In this document: piece by piece, positions 53,466 through 62,237 of the stretch
How the letters are laid out: every line of letters starts with the position of its first letter
Numbering within the stretch: the stretch's first letter is position 1
Assembly (NCBI GenBank): GCA_964293305.1
Contig: CAXYYO010000013.1
Location: forward strand, 1-64,000
Source: CALAGJ01 sp964293305
GTDB lineage: Bacteria; Bacteroidota; Bacteroidia; Chitinophagales; Chitinophagaceae
Length of the DNA: 64,000 nt
Reading direction: 5' to 3'
Notes under the pieces: generated by a model
What the model was told of the DNA's origin: nothing
The model's database searches: none
The model's input: only the letters and a program-made list of their open reading frames with translations
Translations under genes and position numbers: made by a program

Positions 53466-55388
53466 TTAAAAATTGTATGCAATACCTGCCATAACATTCA
53501 GTTGTCTGCTGTTATAACCTACTACATCAAAGTACTTTTGATTGGTTATATTTCTAACATCTACGAATGTACGAAAATGCTTTGCAAATGAATATCCTGC
53601 ATAAAAGTCAAGCGTATAATATTGTGGTTGCACATCAGGACCCGCATCGTATTGCCCTTTCAATCTGGTGCCAACAAAACGGAAAGATGGTGATAATGTC
53701 AACCCTTTTGCCGGCTGAATGCTAATAGTGCTCTGTAATACAAAGTTTGGTCGGCGATAAAGATTGCGTACTTTTTCATTGTCATTCTCTCCTTCTCCAT
53801 CTATGTATGTAATGTTTGTAATCCAATTGCCATTTTTTCCTAAAGCTATATTACTTTCTGCTTCAAAACCATAATCATGCTGCTCATCCCGGTTCATATA
53901 TTTGCTGTTATAGTTTTCATCTGTGAAGAATATGATCAGGTCTTTGATATCTCTTTTGAACGCTACAATTCTGTATCCGTTTTTATTATTACTACTCCTA
54001 GCATCTACCCCTATTTCATAGTTTACGCTTTTTTCCGGGCTTAATTCTTTATTGCCATACTCACTATAAAGTTGGTATAATGATGGGATTTTATAGGCGG
54101 ACGAAATATTTACAAACATTTTTGTATGTGCATCAATATTATAAGATGGATTCAAAGAAAAGGTAGTGTTATCACCATAAATATTGTGATTATTATATCT
54201 AAAACCCGCTTCCAGATTGAAGCCATTGATATCTGTTAGCAATAAAGAATTATAAAGAGAAAAATTATTTGCTTTTGCACTATCGCCAAGTGCTGTTTGG
54301 TATGGCCCAAAGAAGCTGATACTAAAATATTCCTGATCAGTTTTTTGTGTGAGGTATTGCAAACCGGACACTAAAGAAAGTTTTTTTGCTAACGCAATAT
54401 TGCCATACAACTCTGTAATGGCAGAATTACCATTGTAGTTTCCTTTTGCATATTTGGCAAAGCCACCTACATCTGTGCTATCATCTAAAAATATTCTTTC
54501 TGAACTAACAAAAGTTTGAGATAAATGTAATTTTATTTTATCTGCATCATAGGCAAGTTCAAGGTTTTTAATACTGGTTTTATTATCAATTGTATTATCC
54601 TTATCATCTGTAAATGCACCGGCATCAATACCAGATTTGTATTTTGTATCTGTATAAAACCCTTTAACGGAAAATTGATTACTAATCTTGTATCCGAGGT
54701 TTGCCTGAAAATTATTTTGTGTAAATTTATCATCATCAAAATTTGACTCATCAGTACTATCGTAGGCTGTAGAAAATCCTTTGCTGTCAGTAAGATTATA
54801 ATTAAGATTATAACTAAAATTTGAAAAACGACCATTTACACCTACGCTTCCTCTGAATGTATTATAACTACCATAACTTAATAAAGCAGAAGGTGAAAAT
54901 AATTGTGGGCCTCCTTTTTTTGTAATGATATTTATAACACCGGCCACAGCATCACTACCCCATAAGGTACTTTGCGCACCTTTTAAAATTTCTATTCGCT
55001 CTATTTGACCTATAGATATGCTATTTAAATCAAAAGAATTATTGATTTGTGAAGGGTCACCTACGGGTACTCCATCAATCAGTATTAGTGTATTGCCCGA
55101 AGAGGCACCACGAAAATAAACATCCTGATTGGTACCCAAATTATTGTTAGCACCATTAATAAATACACCTGTTTGTGTATTGATGATTTCTGTAATTGTC
55201 TTGCCGGAATTGCGTTGTAGCATTTCCTTGTCAATTACTGATACCACTTTGCCGGTGGTACTTTGTTTTTGTTGAAATTTTGTAGCTGTTATTACTACAT
55301 CATTTAATTGATTGGCACTTGTAGTGTCCTGACTCTGTGCGTAACTGCTGAAACATACAGCAGCCAACACTAAAAATTTTTGTTTCAT
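53466..55388 (-). CDS. btuB: TonB-dependent vitamin B12 receptor BtuB
   Basis: 640 residues from the ATG at 55388, giving signal peptide MKQKFLVLAAVCFSSYAQSQ; the upstream open frame runs through the riboswitch and is not translated. A TonB box-like DVVITATK is followed by the plug (VISVIDKEML-type region, GVFINGANNNLGTNQDVYFRG split, ILIDGVPVGDP, IERIEILKG, AVAGVINIITKKG) and a 22-strand barrel ending in a C-terminal phenylalanine (AGIAYNF). B12 specificity is supported by the riboswitch and cob genes downstream. First gene of an eight-gene operon. Confidence 0.93.
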   Translation of the reverse strand: MKQKFLVLAAVCFSSYAQSQDTTSANQLNDVVITATKFQQKQSTTGKVVSVIDKEMLQRNSGKTITEIINTQTGVFINGANNNLGTNQDVYFRGASSGNTLILIDGVPVGDPSQINNSFDLNSISIGQIERIEILKGAQSTLWGSDAVAGVINIITKKGGPQLFSPSALLSYGSYNTFRGSVGVNGRFSNFSYNLNYNLTDSKGFSTAYDSTDESNFDDDKFTQNNFQANLGYKISNQFSVKGFYTDTKYKSGIDAGAFTDDKDNTIDNKTSIKNLELAYDADKIKLHLSQTFVSSERIFLDDSTDVGGFAKYAKGNYNGNSAITELYGNIALAKKLSLVSGLQYLTQKTDQEYFSISFFGPYQTALGDSAKANNFSLYNSLLLTDINGFNLEAGFRYNNHNIYGDNTTFSLNPSYNIDAHTKMFVNISSAYKIPSLYQLYSEYGNKELSPEKSVNYEIGVDARSSNNKNGYRIVAFKRDIKDLIIFFTDENYNSKYMNRDEQHDYGFEAESNIALGKNGNWITNITYIDGEGENDNEKVRNLYRRPNFVLQSTISIQPAKGLTLSPSFRFVGTRLKGQYDAGPDVQPQYYTLDFYAGYSFAKHFRTFVDVRNITNQKYFDVVGYNSRQLNVMAGIAYNF

Positions 55389-55499
55389 TTTCTTTGAAAA
55401 TGTTTTTAGTTGTGACTGCTTCCGAAATAAAAAAGTATAGCAATAAGGATGCCTCCATCCCCGCCTCAACCTTTCACCCGAAAGCTGAAAAATGTTTGT

Positions 55500-55665
55500 T
55501 TGAAACAGGCAGGTCTTCTGGCTCGGTCTGAATGTTACCTTCCCATCCTGCTTTGAAGCGGGACAGTGGTTGTAGTACATTCATTTCACGTAAGTGAAAC
55601 CTTTACAGCTACGGGGATAGCGCCGGAATAAATTGTTGTAAACTCTACCGGACTTCCCTTTTAAG
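55500..55665 (-). promoter_or_regulatory. Cobalamin riboswitch
   Basis: On the minus strand the leader shows the conserved AAAAGGGAAGTCCGGT start (near 55660), the CCACTGTCCCGC block followed by GGGAAGG (about 55540-55568), and the B12 box GAGCCAGAAGACCTGCC (55508-55524), in the canonical order. It lies about 110 bases before the btuB ATG. Downstream, CTTTC/GAAAG and GGATG/CATCC hairpins may form the expression platform. High cobalamin is expected to switch the btuB-cobC operon off. Confidence 0.95.
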
Positions 55666-55692
55666 TACACTTGGTGTACACCTAAATCGGTG

Positions 55693-55700
55693 CAAATGTA
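55693..55700 (-). promoter_or_regulatory. -7 element TACATTTG of the B12 operon
   Basis: Exact TAnnTTTG followed by C on the minus strand, about 30 bases before the riboswitch core. The predicted transcript would begin near overlapping palindromes GGTGTACACC and GTACAC-TTG-GTGTAC (55665-55682). Confidence 0.55.
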
Positions 55701-55728
55701 ATTGTTGCTATGTTTGAATGAGATATTT

Positions 55729-56211
55729 TTATTGATCTGTATGGTGCAGTAATATTTTTTTGATGAGTACAATTTGCCCTAAGTGATAATGGCTATGCTC
55801 AATTAAACCCATTAAATTTCGATAGTAGTTCCCATATTTTTCAGTAGAAAAATTTTCAAATAATTTTTCATCAGTCATTGATTCTATTAAGGTAGCTAAT
55901 TGTTCTACTGCCTGCCATGATGCTTCTTGTATCTGTTCCCAATCATTCTGATTGTTGATGGGAGGATGTGTAAAACTTAAAGCATCTTTTCCTTCCAAAG
56001 GCCCGCCAGACAATACTTTGATTTGAATATGCACATAGTAGGTTACATGATTTAAAAGTATTGCTATTGTATTGAATGAATACAATTTTGTTGTAGCCAG
56101 TTGCCAGTCCGTATTTTCTATATGCTGCTTAAAGTTTGACCATGTCCAGTTTCCTCCAAAAAACACATCCCTTAAGTGCTTTGCTATTTGCGATGCATGC
56201 TTCATATACAT
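55729..56211 (-). CDS. DinB-like four-helix metal-binding protein
   Basis: 160 residues, all-helical, with the DinB/YfiT arrangement of metal-binding histidines: LLNHVTYYVH and EHSHYHLGQIVLIKK. Members include thiol-dependent transferases and proteins of unknown function. Two ATGs (56211 and 56205) are equally plausible starts. It follows the DUF5005-like lipoprotein gene by 34 bases but has a -7 element just before it. Confidence 0.8.
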   Translation of the reverse strand: MYMKHASQIAKHLRDVFFGGNWTWSNFKQHIENTDWQLATTKLYSFNTIAILLNHVTYYVHIQIKVLSGGPLEGKDALSFTHPPINNQNDWEQIQEASWQAVEQLATLIESMTDEKLFENFSTEKYGNYYRNLMGLIEHSHYHLGQIVLIKKILLHHTDQ

Positions 56212-56235
56212 TTATTAATGCTTAAACCCACTTCC

Positions 56236-56243
56236 CAAATATA
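56236..56243 (-). promoter_or_regulatory. -7 element TATATTTG upstream of the DinB-like gene
   Basis: Exact TAnnTTTG on the minus strand, 24 bases before the start at 56211 and just after the upstream stop. Confidence 0.4.
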
Positions 56244-56245
56244 TT

Positions 56246-57346
56246 CTATTGCCAGTTTTCAACAGTTATAAAATAAGGTCTGTATGAATCGGCATTTTGA
56301 AATAAATCTCTTCCATCCACACTATTAGTGCAATAGCCAACTAAGAGTTTGTCATTGTCCGTAAATTCATAATGCACTGTAGCATTATAAGTCAATATAT
56401 CACCACTATATTGTGGGGTTGTATATACCTTTCTTTTGCGTGTAAATGGGCCTGTGGGGCTGGCGGCATCCCATATATAAATATCATCATCCAAAAGTTT
56501 GGCCTGACTCAGCAAATAATATTTACCCTTATGCTTAAAAAAGCTAAACTGTTCAGATACGCCATTATGTATGCGCACAGATTGGGCACTATCTGCTACC
56601 CAACCCACACCATTCCAAAAGAGTGGTTTACTAAATGGATTATTTCTATTGAGTTTACATACATGTACAAACTTATTATACTTTGTACTTTCAACACCAT
56701 AAAGATAAACTGTATTTCCTTCTTCATAGGTATTGCTACTCCAGTCAATAAATCCACTATTATTTGTTGTAACTATTCGCTCTAGTTCAAAATTTGGTAG
56801 CTTCATTATTCCAATGGCATTGCCCACTGTTTCAAACCCAAACAAACCACCTTCACCTGTTGATTTTACAGTAACTAATGCTACATATAGCTTTGTGCCG
56901 GATACGTTTGTAAATGCACAATTACTCCAATAGAATATTGGGTCTTCTGCGGGAAAAAGGGTTTCGGGTTCATCAAAACTACCACCTACTATTGTTGTAA
57001 ATTCATCTCCAAGATTTCTTGTAGTCGTAAAAACGCTATGAGTAAAGCCACCTATTGGTCTTCTTCTGTTTTCAAAAACAGTATCTAAAAAAGTATCCCC
57101 AAATATCCATACACTACGCCCATCATGTAGTTTATAAGAGTAAGCTACATCGCCTCCGGTCCATCCATTGCCGTATCTTGTAAATACACTATCCCAATAT
57201 GCTGATGGTGTAGAGATGATACTTGACTGAACTGTATCGTCAGTGTACGATGAAGACACTGTATTTAAAGTGCTTTCTTTTTTGCAGGAGAAAAAAATAA
57301 TAAAACCACATAAAATAATAAAACGCAAAATAATTTTGTAATACAT
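56246..57346 (-). CDS. Exported lipoprotein with a five-bladed-propeller-like domain (DUF5005/DUF4185 type)
   Basis: 366 residues. A lipoprotein signal (FIILCGFIIFFSCKKES, attachment at the cysteine near 21) precedes a beta-rich domain with WTGGDVAYSYKLHDGRSVW, IFGDTFLDTV, GGFTHSVFTTTRNLG, YLYGVES and YYLLSQAKLLDDDIYIW. These resemble DUF5005/DUF4185 proteins, which have glycosidase-like propeller folds. Probably attached to the outer membrane; carbohydrate substrate unknown. Confidence 0.75.
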   Translation of the reverse strand: MYYKIILRFIILCGFIIFFSCKKESTLNTVSSSYTDDTVQSSIISTPSAYWDSVFTRYGNGWTGGDVAYSYKLHDGRSVWIFGDTFLDTVFENRRRPIGGFTHSVFTTTRNLGDEFTTIVGGSFDEPETLFPAEDPIFYWSNCAFTNVSGTKLYVALVTVKSTGEGGLFGFETVGNAIGIMKLPNFELERIVTTNNSGFIDWSSNTYEEGNTVYLYGVESTKYNKFVHVCKLNRNNPFSKPLFWNGVGWVADSAQSVRIHNGVSEQFSFFKHKGKYYLLSQAKLLDDDIYIWDAASPTGPFTRKRKVYTTPQYSGDILTYNATVHYEFTDNDKLLVGYCTNSVDGRDLFQNADSYRPYFITVENWQ

Positions 57347-57504
57347 ATTGAGATTTGAAATTTAAAATTATACATATGTGGTCAATAAGCCAAAAAACCT
57401 AAATAAGAATAAGATGAGCGACGGGTCATTTGAGTCTTTTCTTTAATCATTGAACCCACCATTTTAGAATTTATTACATGATGTACAGAAATTCTAATCT
57501 CATA

Positions 57505-58245
57505 TTACACCCTCACTCCTTCATTTAATTCTATTTGCAAAGTGCTAAGCAAGGGCTTTGCAGAAAATTTAAGGAGAATATTTGCTACTGCAATAATATC
57601 CTGTTGGCAATAGGAAACTATCCTTTCTATATTTTTATCTTTATAATAAACATCTTGAACCTGGCTTCCATCTATATCAGTTTTTGGGGTGGGAATACCC
57701 AAAACATGTGTGAGCAAGTTTAAAGAAATATAATTTTTATAGTCACCAAATTTCCAGAGTTGCAAAGTATCTGTATGAGAAAGTTCCCAAGGCTTGAAAC
57801 TACTCAAGTCTAAATAAGTAGGTGGCATTTGAGCATGCACAATTAATCTTCTACAGATATATGGTATATCAAATTCTCTAATATTATGTCCGGCAAATAT
57901 TAATGAGGGATTGTGTTTTTTAAATGCATCGCACCATTCTATGAATTTTTGCAACAATGCCAATTCATCATCACCATAAATACTTTTTACTTTGAATATA
58001 TATTCACCTTTAGTATCAGCAATAAAGTATCCTGTAGAAATACAAATAATTTTCCCAAATTCAGCTAGAATTCCTCCACGCTGCTTATAGCTAAGTTCGG
58101 GATTTGAACTTTCTGGCATGGTTTTGGAAATTTTCTCTTCCCATAAAATCTGCCATTCATTTGGCATTAAACTATAAGAATCGAAAGCTGGTACAGTTTC
58201 GATATCAATTACTAAGTGATTAAACAAAGAAGAACTATTGAACAT
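57505..58245 (-). CDS. DEDDy-type 3'-5' exonuclease (PolB-like exonuclease domain)
   Basis: 246 residues carrying only the exonuclease fold: Exo I VIDIETVPAF, Exo II AGHNIREFDIPYICRR, and Exo III YCQQDIIAV, which has the YxxxD form of the DEDDy group. It matches the stand-alone predicted PolB-like 3'-5' exonucleases rather than a polymerase. Probably acts in RNA or DNA end trimming. Divergent from the coiled-coil gene with only 23 bases between start codons. Confidence 0.82.
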   Translation of the reverse strand: MFNSSSLFNHLVIDIETVPAFDSYSLMPNEWQILWEEKISKTMPESSNPELSYKQRGGILAEFGKIICISTGYFIADTKGEYIFKVKSIYGDDELALLQKFIEWCDAFKKHNPSLIFAGHNIREFDIPYICRRLIVHAQMPPTYLDLSSFKPWELSHTDTLQLWKFGDYKNYISLNLLTHVLGIPTPKTDIDGSQVQDVYYKDKNIERIVSYCQQDIIAVANILLKFSAKPLLSTLQIELNEGVRV

Positions 58246-58268
58246 ACATTTACTTTAAATTTTAAAAT

Positions 58269-59258
58269 ATGAGTTATTCAAGTTATCCATCCACAGGTAG
58301 CCAACCTACACAAAATCCTCCAAAGGACAATCGTAAAATCATTTACGGCTTATTAATTGCCGCATTATTGGGCACATGGGCTTATATTGTTTATGATAAA
58401 AGTAAGTCAAAAGAAACAATTACACAACTGGAGCAGCAATATACATCGGTTGACAGTGCTCGTAGTCAGGTAGAATCAGAATACAACGATGCTCTGGCAC
58501 GAATGGATTCCATGATTGGAAATAATACACAATTACAAGGTGAATTAGCTCAGCGCAAAACTGAAATAGATAACCTGAAATCAAAAATAAGAACCGAGCT
58601 GAAAAAGAAAGATGGTGATATAGCTAAGGCAAGACAAATGATATCTGAACTTAATGGCAAAATAACCGATTTGCTCGCTGAAGTAGAAGAATTAAAAAAG
58701 CAAAATGGCGAATTGACCGTTGCTAACCAACAGCTCAATACAGACAAAGAAACCATAAGTGCTGAGAAAAAAGTAGTGGAAGATAATCTAGCATCTACAC
58801 AAGCCGAAAAAGCAAGAGTAGAAGATGTGGGCTCCACACTCCATGCCAGTAACATTAATATCACTTCTATAAATTTGAAGAATAGTGGCAAAGAAAAAAC
58901 AACTGATAAAGCTAAAAAAGTAGACGTATTTCGTGTGTCATTTGATTTGGATGAAAATAGAATTTCTTCCAGCGGAAGTAAAGAATTGTATGTATGCATG
59001 TTTGGTCCTGATGGAAACCCCATAACAATGCCAGAAAATGGCAGTGGTAGTTTTTCAACTCGTGAAGATGGTGACAAAGTATTTAGTAATAAAGTGAGTG
59101 TACAATATGAACAAGGGCGCCGCACTCCTGTAAGCTTTGACTGGAAGCCAGAAAATGGTAAATATTTGGAAGGCAGTTATAAAATCCAGATTTATCAAAA
59201 TGGATATAAAATTGGTGAAGGTGTAAAAAGCCTTCGTAAAGGTGGCATATTTGGTTAA
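58269..59258 (+). CDS. Membrane-anchored coiled-coil protein of unknown function
   Basis: 329 residues: a Ser/Pro/Gln-rich cytoplasmic start (1-22), one transmembrane helix (24-41), a long heptad-rich coiled coil (about 47-186, with LEQQYTSVDSARSQVESEY and many ELKK/IDNL segments), and a C-terminal beta-rich domain (190-329) with ITSINLKNSGKEK, VDVFRVSFDLDENR and GSYKIQIYQNGYKIGEG. The layout suggests a periplasmic rod with a terminal binding domain. I recognise no named family. Followed by a strong terminator. Confidence 0.8.
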   Translation: MSYSSYPSTGSQPTQNPPKDNRKIIYGLLIAALLGTWAYIVYDKSKSKETITQLEQQYTSVDSARSQVESEYNDALARMDSMIGNNTQLQGELAQRKTEIDNLKSKIRTELKKKDGDIAKARQMISELNGKITDLLAEVEELKKQNGELTVANQQLNTDKETISAEKKVVEDNLASTQAEKARVEDVGSTLHASNINITSINLKNSGKEKTTDKAKKVDVFRVSFDLDENRISSSGSKELYVCMFGPDGNPITMPENGSGSFSTREDGDKVFSNKVSVQYEQGRRTPVSFDWKPENGKYLEGSYKIQIYQNGYKIGEGVKSLRKGGIFG

Positions 59259-59283
59259 AGAAAATAAATATGAAAAACTAAAT

Positions 59284-59312
59284 AAAAAGTCTCCCCTGTG
59301 GGGAGACTTTTT
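59284..59312. terminator. Strong intrinsic terminator after the coiled-coil gene
   Basis: Perfect 13-bp stem AAAAAGTCTCCCC/GGGGAGACTTTTT with a 3-nt loop, 25 bases past the stop. Confidence 0.95.
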
Positions 59313-59475
59313 ATGTTCTGTACATAAAATTTGTGACAATATTTTCTGATAAATTTAACCACTTCAGATATACATATTTTATCAACAAAGTATTCCATTA
59401 ATATAATTCAATTGCTTTGTTGATTCATATCAAACATGGCATCATACTGCTTATAAAAGCCCTACCTTGCGGCAC

Positions 59476-60516
59476 ATGTCAAACAATAATCTCCAAGCAG
59501 ATAAATCAAAATTGTCTGCTGCTGAAAAGGAGTTTGAGAATAATATCCGGCCTTCGGTTATAAATGAGTTTAAAGGGCAGGAACAAATCATAGAAAATTT
59601 AGTCATCTTCATTAAGGCTGCACGTATGAGGGGTGAGGCACTGGATCATGTTTTATTTCATGGCCCGCCCGGTTTAGGTAAAACTACCCTTAGTAGGATA
59701 GTAGCCAATGAAATGGGTGTAAATATAAAAGAGACAAGTGGCCCTGTTATTGAAAAGCCTGGAGACCTTGCCGGTTTGCTTACCAGCCTAGGAGAGCATG
59801 ATGTATTATTTATTGATGAAATACATCGACTAAGCACTGTTGTAGAGGAGTATCTCTATGCAGCTATGGAGGATTATCGTATAGATATTTTGATAGACAC
59901 CGGACCCAACGCCAGAAGTATACAATTAAATCTGAGTCCTTTTACGTTGATTGGTGCCACTACCCGGAGTGGGCTGCTTACTGCACCCCTACTAAGCAGG
60001 TTTGCTATTAAATCTAGGTTAGAATATTATACTGCTGAAAGACTTCAATACATTCTTGAAAGAAGTGCCGGAATTCTTAAAACAAGTATCGATAGCTTAT
60101 CTGCATTTGAAATAGCAAGGCGAAGCAGGGGTACGCCACGTATAGCAAACGGCTTACTAAGGCGTATCAGAGATTTTGCACAGGTACTGAATGATGGCAA
60201 AATTGATCTAGATATCACCAGGCATGCTTTAAAAGCACTCAATGTAGATGAACATGGATTAGATGAAATGGACAATAGAATTCTTACAACTATTATTGAT
60301 AAATTCAAAGGAGGTCCTGTAGGTATTACTACAATTGCCACAGCCGTGGGAGAAGAAACCGGTACATTAGAAGAAGTATATGAGCCATTTTTAATACAGG
60401 AAGGTTTTATACAGCGTACACCAAGGGGAAGGGTGGTTACACTCAAGGCATATCAACATTTAGACAGAAATCCGGCAAATAAAAGCAACAGTTCAAATAC
60501 CTTATTTGATGAATAA
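59476..60516 (+). CDS. ruvB: Holliday junction branch migration helicase RuvB
   Basis: AAA+ ring motor of the RuvABC resolvasome. 346 residues from the ATG at 59476 (the frame upstream opens with TTG). Motifs: RPSVINEFKGQEQIIENL, Walker A GPPGLGKTTL, Walker B LFIDEIHRL, sensor ATTRSGLL, arginine finger region LLSRFAIKSRLEYY, and the C-terminal winged helix with GGPVGITTIATAVGEE and IQRTPRGRVV. TACCTTGC just upstream is a near-match to the -7 element. Confidence 0.97.
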   Translation: MSNNNLQADKSKLSAAEKEFENNIRPSVINEFKGQEQIIENLVIFIKAARMRGEALDHVLFHGPPGLGKTTLSRIVANEMGVNIKETSGPVIEKPGDLAGLLTSLGEHDVLFIDEIHRLSTVVEEYLYAAMEDYRIDILIDTGPNARSIQLNLSPFTLIGATTRSGLLTAPLLSRFAIKSRLEYYTAERLQYILERSAGILKTSIDSLSAFEIARRSRGTPRIANGLLRRIRDFAQVLNDGKIDLDITRHALKALNVDEHGLDEMDNRILTTIIDKFKGGPVGITTIATAVGEETGTLEEVYEPFLIQEGFIQRTPRGRVVTLKAYQHLDRNPANKSNSSNTLFDE

Positions 60517-60547
60517 TTGATTGCATTCAAAATCAATCTGAAAATAT

Positions 60548-61435
60548 TTAATTGATTAAAGATCCATGTTTTTCTGAATTATAAACATGCTTCCATCTGC
60601 GGTGGCTCCATAAATAATTTGAGGGCCTTTGCTGCACTGCCGCTTCTACACATTTTTTTATTTGTAGTGTAAGCTGTCCCTCATTGTATGCATTGGGGGT
60701 GGTAGTAATAAGCTGCATATCTATTTTATAATAACCCCGTTTTATTTTATAAAAATTACCATACACAACGGCTGCATTATAAAGTTTTGCATTCTTTTCT
60801 GGACCTTTTACAAAAGGTGCAGGTTTTGAAAAAAAATCCATCCAGTAAGCATTAGAAGCATTGCCCGGATTTTGGTCTGCAGCTAAGCCAATGGCATGTG
60901 GTTTATCTTTGTATTCCAGAAAGGCATTTTTAAAATTGGTGGCAGGAAGCAGTATCGTACCAAATCTGCATCTTACTTTGCAAATTAATTTATTCAAACC
61001 TTTGTTGGCGACAGGCATATACACCCCCAGAAAAGGATATTTTGAAGATTTGGCTATACAATAGTTGGCAAACTCCCAGTTAAAAAAATGGCCACAAACT
61101 AATTGAACTTGTTGTACATCAGGATATAGATTATTTAACACATGCATTGTATCACAAGCTATGCGCTTTTCAATTTCTTTATCACTTGCAGAAATGAGTT
61201 TTATGGTTTCAAGAAATGTGTCTATAAGATTTTTATAAAATGCTTTGGCTATGGTAATTTTTTCTGCTTCCAGCTTATCGGGAAATGCTATAGAAAGATT
61301 CTGCATTACAACATCTTTGCGGTATTTGAATACATAAAATACCAATACATAAATGCCATCGCTTATCCCATACATTACCCGCCATGGTATCAAAGAAAAC
61401 AAATAAAAAAAACTGTAAATGATATAGTATGCCAT
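60548..61435 (-). CDS. Lipid A biosynthesis acyltransferase (LpxL/HtrB-like)
   Basis: 295 residues of the LPLAT superfamily: N-terminal membrane helix (YSFFYLFSLIPWRVMYGI), RKDVVMQNLSIAFPDK, the catalytic His-acid motif in VCGHFFNWEFANY, GLAADQNPGN and KGPEKNAKLYNAAVVYGNFYKI split. Adds a secondary acyl chain to lipid A at the inner membrane; fatty acid unknown. Converges on ruvB with an AT-rich TTGATT/AATCAA hairpin between them. Confidence 0.88.
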   Translation of the reverse strand: MAYYIIYSFFYLFSLIPWRVMYGISDGIYVLVFYVFKYRKDVVMQNLSIAFPDKLEAEKITIAKAFYKNLIDTFLETIKLISASDKEIEKRIACDTMHVLNNLYPDVQQVQLVCGHFFNWEFANYCIAKSSKYPFLGVYMPVANKGLNKLICKVRCRFGTILLPATNFKNAFLEYKDKPHAIGLAADQNPGNASNAYWMDFFSKPAPFVKGPEKNAKLYNAAVVYGNFYKIKRGYYKIDMQLITTTPNAYNEGQLTLQIKKCVEAAVQQRPSNYLWSHRRWKHVYNSEKHGSLIN

Positions 61436-61489
61436 GCTATATAGAAAGATTTTGATATAAATAAATGATATACTTTTTTAGATCGTGGC

Positions 61490-61497
61490 CAAAGATA
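61490..61497 (-). promoter_or_regulatory. -7 element TATCTTTG upstream of the lipid A acyltransferase
   Basis: Exact TAnnTTTG on the minus strand, 54 bases before the start codon at 61435. Confidence 0.35.
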
Positions 61498-61521
61498 ACT
61501 TACATAATGCCTCTTTAAGTA

Positions 61522-61878
61522 CTATTGTTTTTTCCTGTTTTCATTTATACGAAATGCAATGATTTTTTCAATCAAATATATGGGCAGGGATTCGGTCAAA
61601 GGAAATTGAATTGCCCCTTTTGATGTTTTATACATGGCTAGTTCATCTTTAAATGCCACTACTGCGGACGGTGTAGGATAAAAGCCAATATGTTTTTTGT
61701 ACCCGGCAAAATATACCAATGGCCCACAGTAAATATATGCTGGCATCTGATAGCTGATACATTCCTTAGCAAGAGGAGCTGCTGATTGTATGATATGCCT
61801 CATTTTGTATAGTTTTTCTTTTATTTCAGGGGGAAACATTTCTATATATTCCTCCACGTTTTGTGGCTTCAGTTGCAT
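61522..61878 (-). CDS. DUF1801 domain protein
   Basis: 118 residues matching the small DUF1801/YdhG family: VEEYIEMFPPEIKEKLYKMRHII, ISYQMPAYIYCGPLVYFAGYK, HIGFYPTPSAVVAF and GAIQFPLTESLPIYLIEKIIAFR. Iron-chaperone frataxin-like folds occur in relatives, but the function is not established. Single gene between the acyltransferase and the junction repeat. Confidence 0.85.
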   Translation of the reverse strand: MQLKPQNVEEYIEMFPPEIKEKLYKMRHIIQSAAPLAKECISYQMPAYIYCGPLVYFAGYKKHIGFYPTPSAVVAFKDELAMYKTSKGAIQFPLTESLPIYLIEKIIAFRINENRKKQ

Positions 61879-62183
61879 ACCTATAATTTAAAAAATTTGG
61901 AATAATTGGATACCTATAGATTGGCAATTTAGCTAGTACCTACATGTATTAATGCAATATTTTATTGCAATGAAAATTTTGATGCATTGATGTATTTAGA
62001 ATCGGGTTTGCTTTTTTGTATGTGCCATCTTGAATGTTTTGATATAACCTGTCTAAGTTTTTATGCACATCCTTGGGAATACTAGAAAAAGATTAGCCAT
62101 CCACGTTACAGGTTTTCAAAAAAATGGTTTGTAAAAACTTACGCATGGCTATAGCTTTTATAGGATGGAATATAAAGCAGCGG
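61879..62183. other. Intergenic stretch containing the phosphoesterase remnant
   Basis: 305 bases downstream of recO. 62011-62146 is a decayed metallophosphoesterase start (separate entry); 61879-62010 is AT-rich with no gene or clear structure and is where similarity to the left copy stops. Confidence 0.6.
62011..62146 (-). pseudogene. Metallophosphoesterase 5'-end remnant
   Basis: Reading on the minus strand from the ATG at 62146 the DNA follows the first 140 bases of the intact gene at 39810 (MRKFLQTIF ...). It carries a one-base insertion in the T run at codon 9, a one-base deletion after GGCTAATC, and a two-codon deletion, so it is not translatable beyond about 16 codons. Similarity ends near 62011. 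Confidence 0.9.
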
Positions 62184-62237
62184 TCAATCCAAAATGTCCT
62201 GCAAAATATTTAAGAGCCCATCAGACTTATAGCCCGG
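62011..62237 (-). repeat. Right copy of the inverted duplication
   Basis: About 227 bases, reverse-complementary to 39719-39952. It contains the last 18 or so codons of intact recO, the 37-base spacer, and the decayed phosphoesterase start. Exact 45-base match at 62169-62213. Confidence 0.95.

Noticed and set aside
39432..62237. Transposon as the cause of the inverted repeats
   Set aside because: The repeats contain only gene ends, no transposase, no terminal inverted repeats within each copy and no visible target-site duplication.
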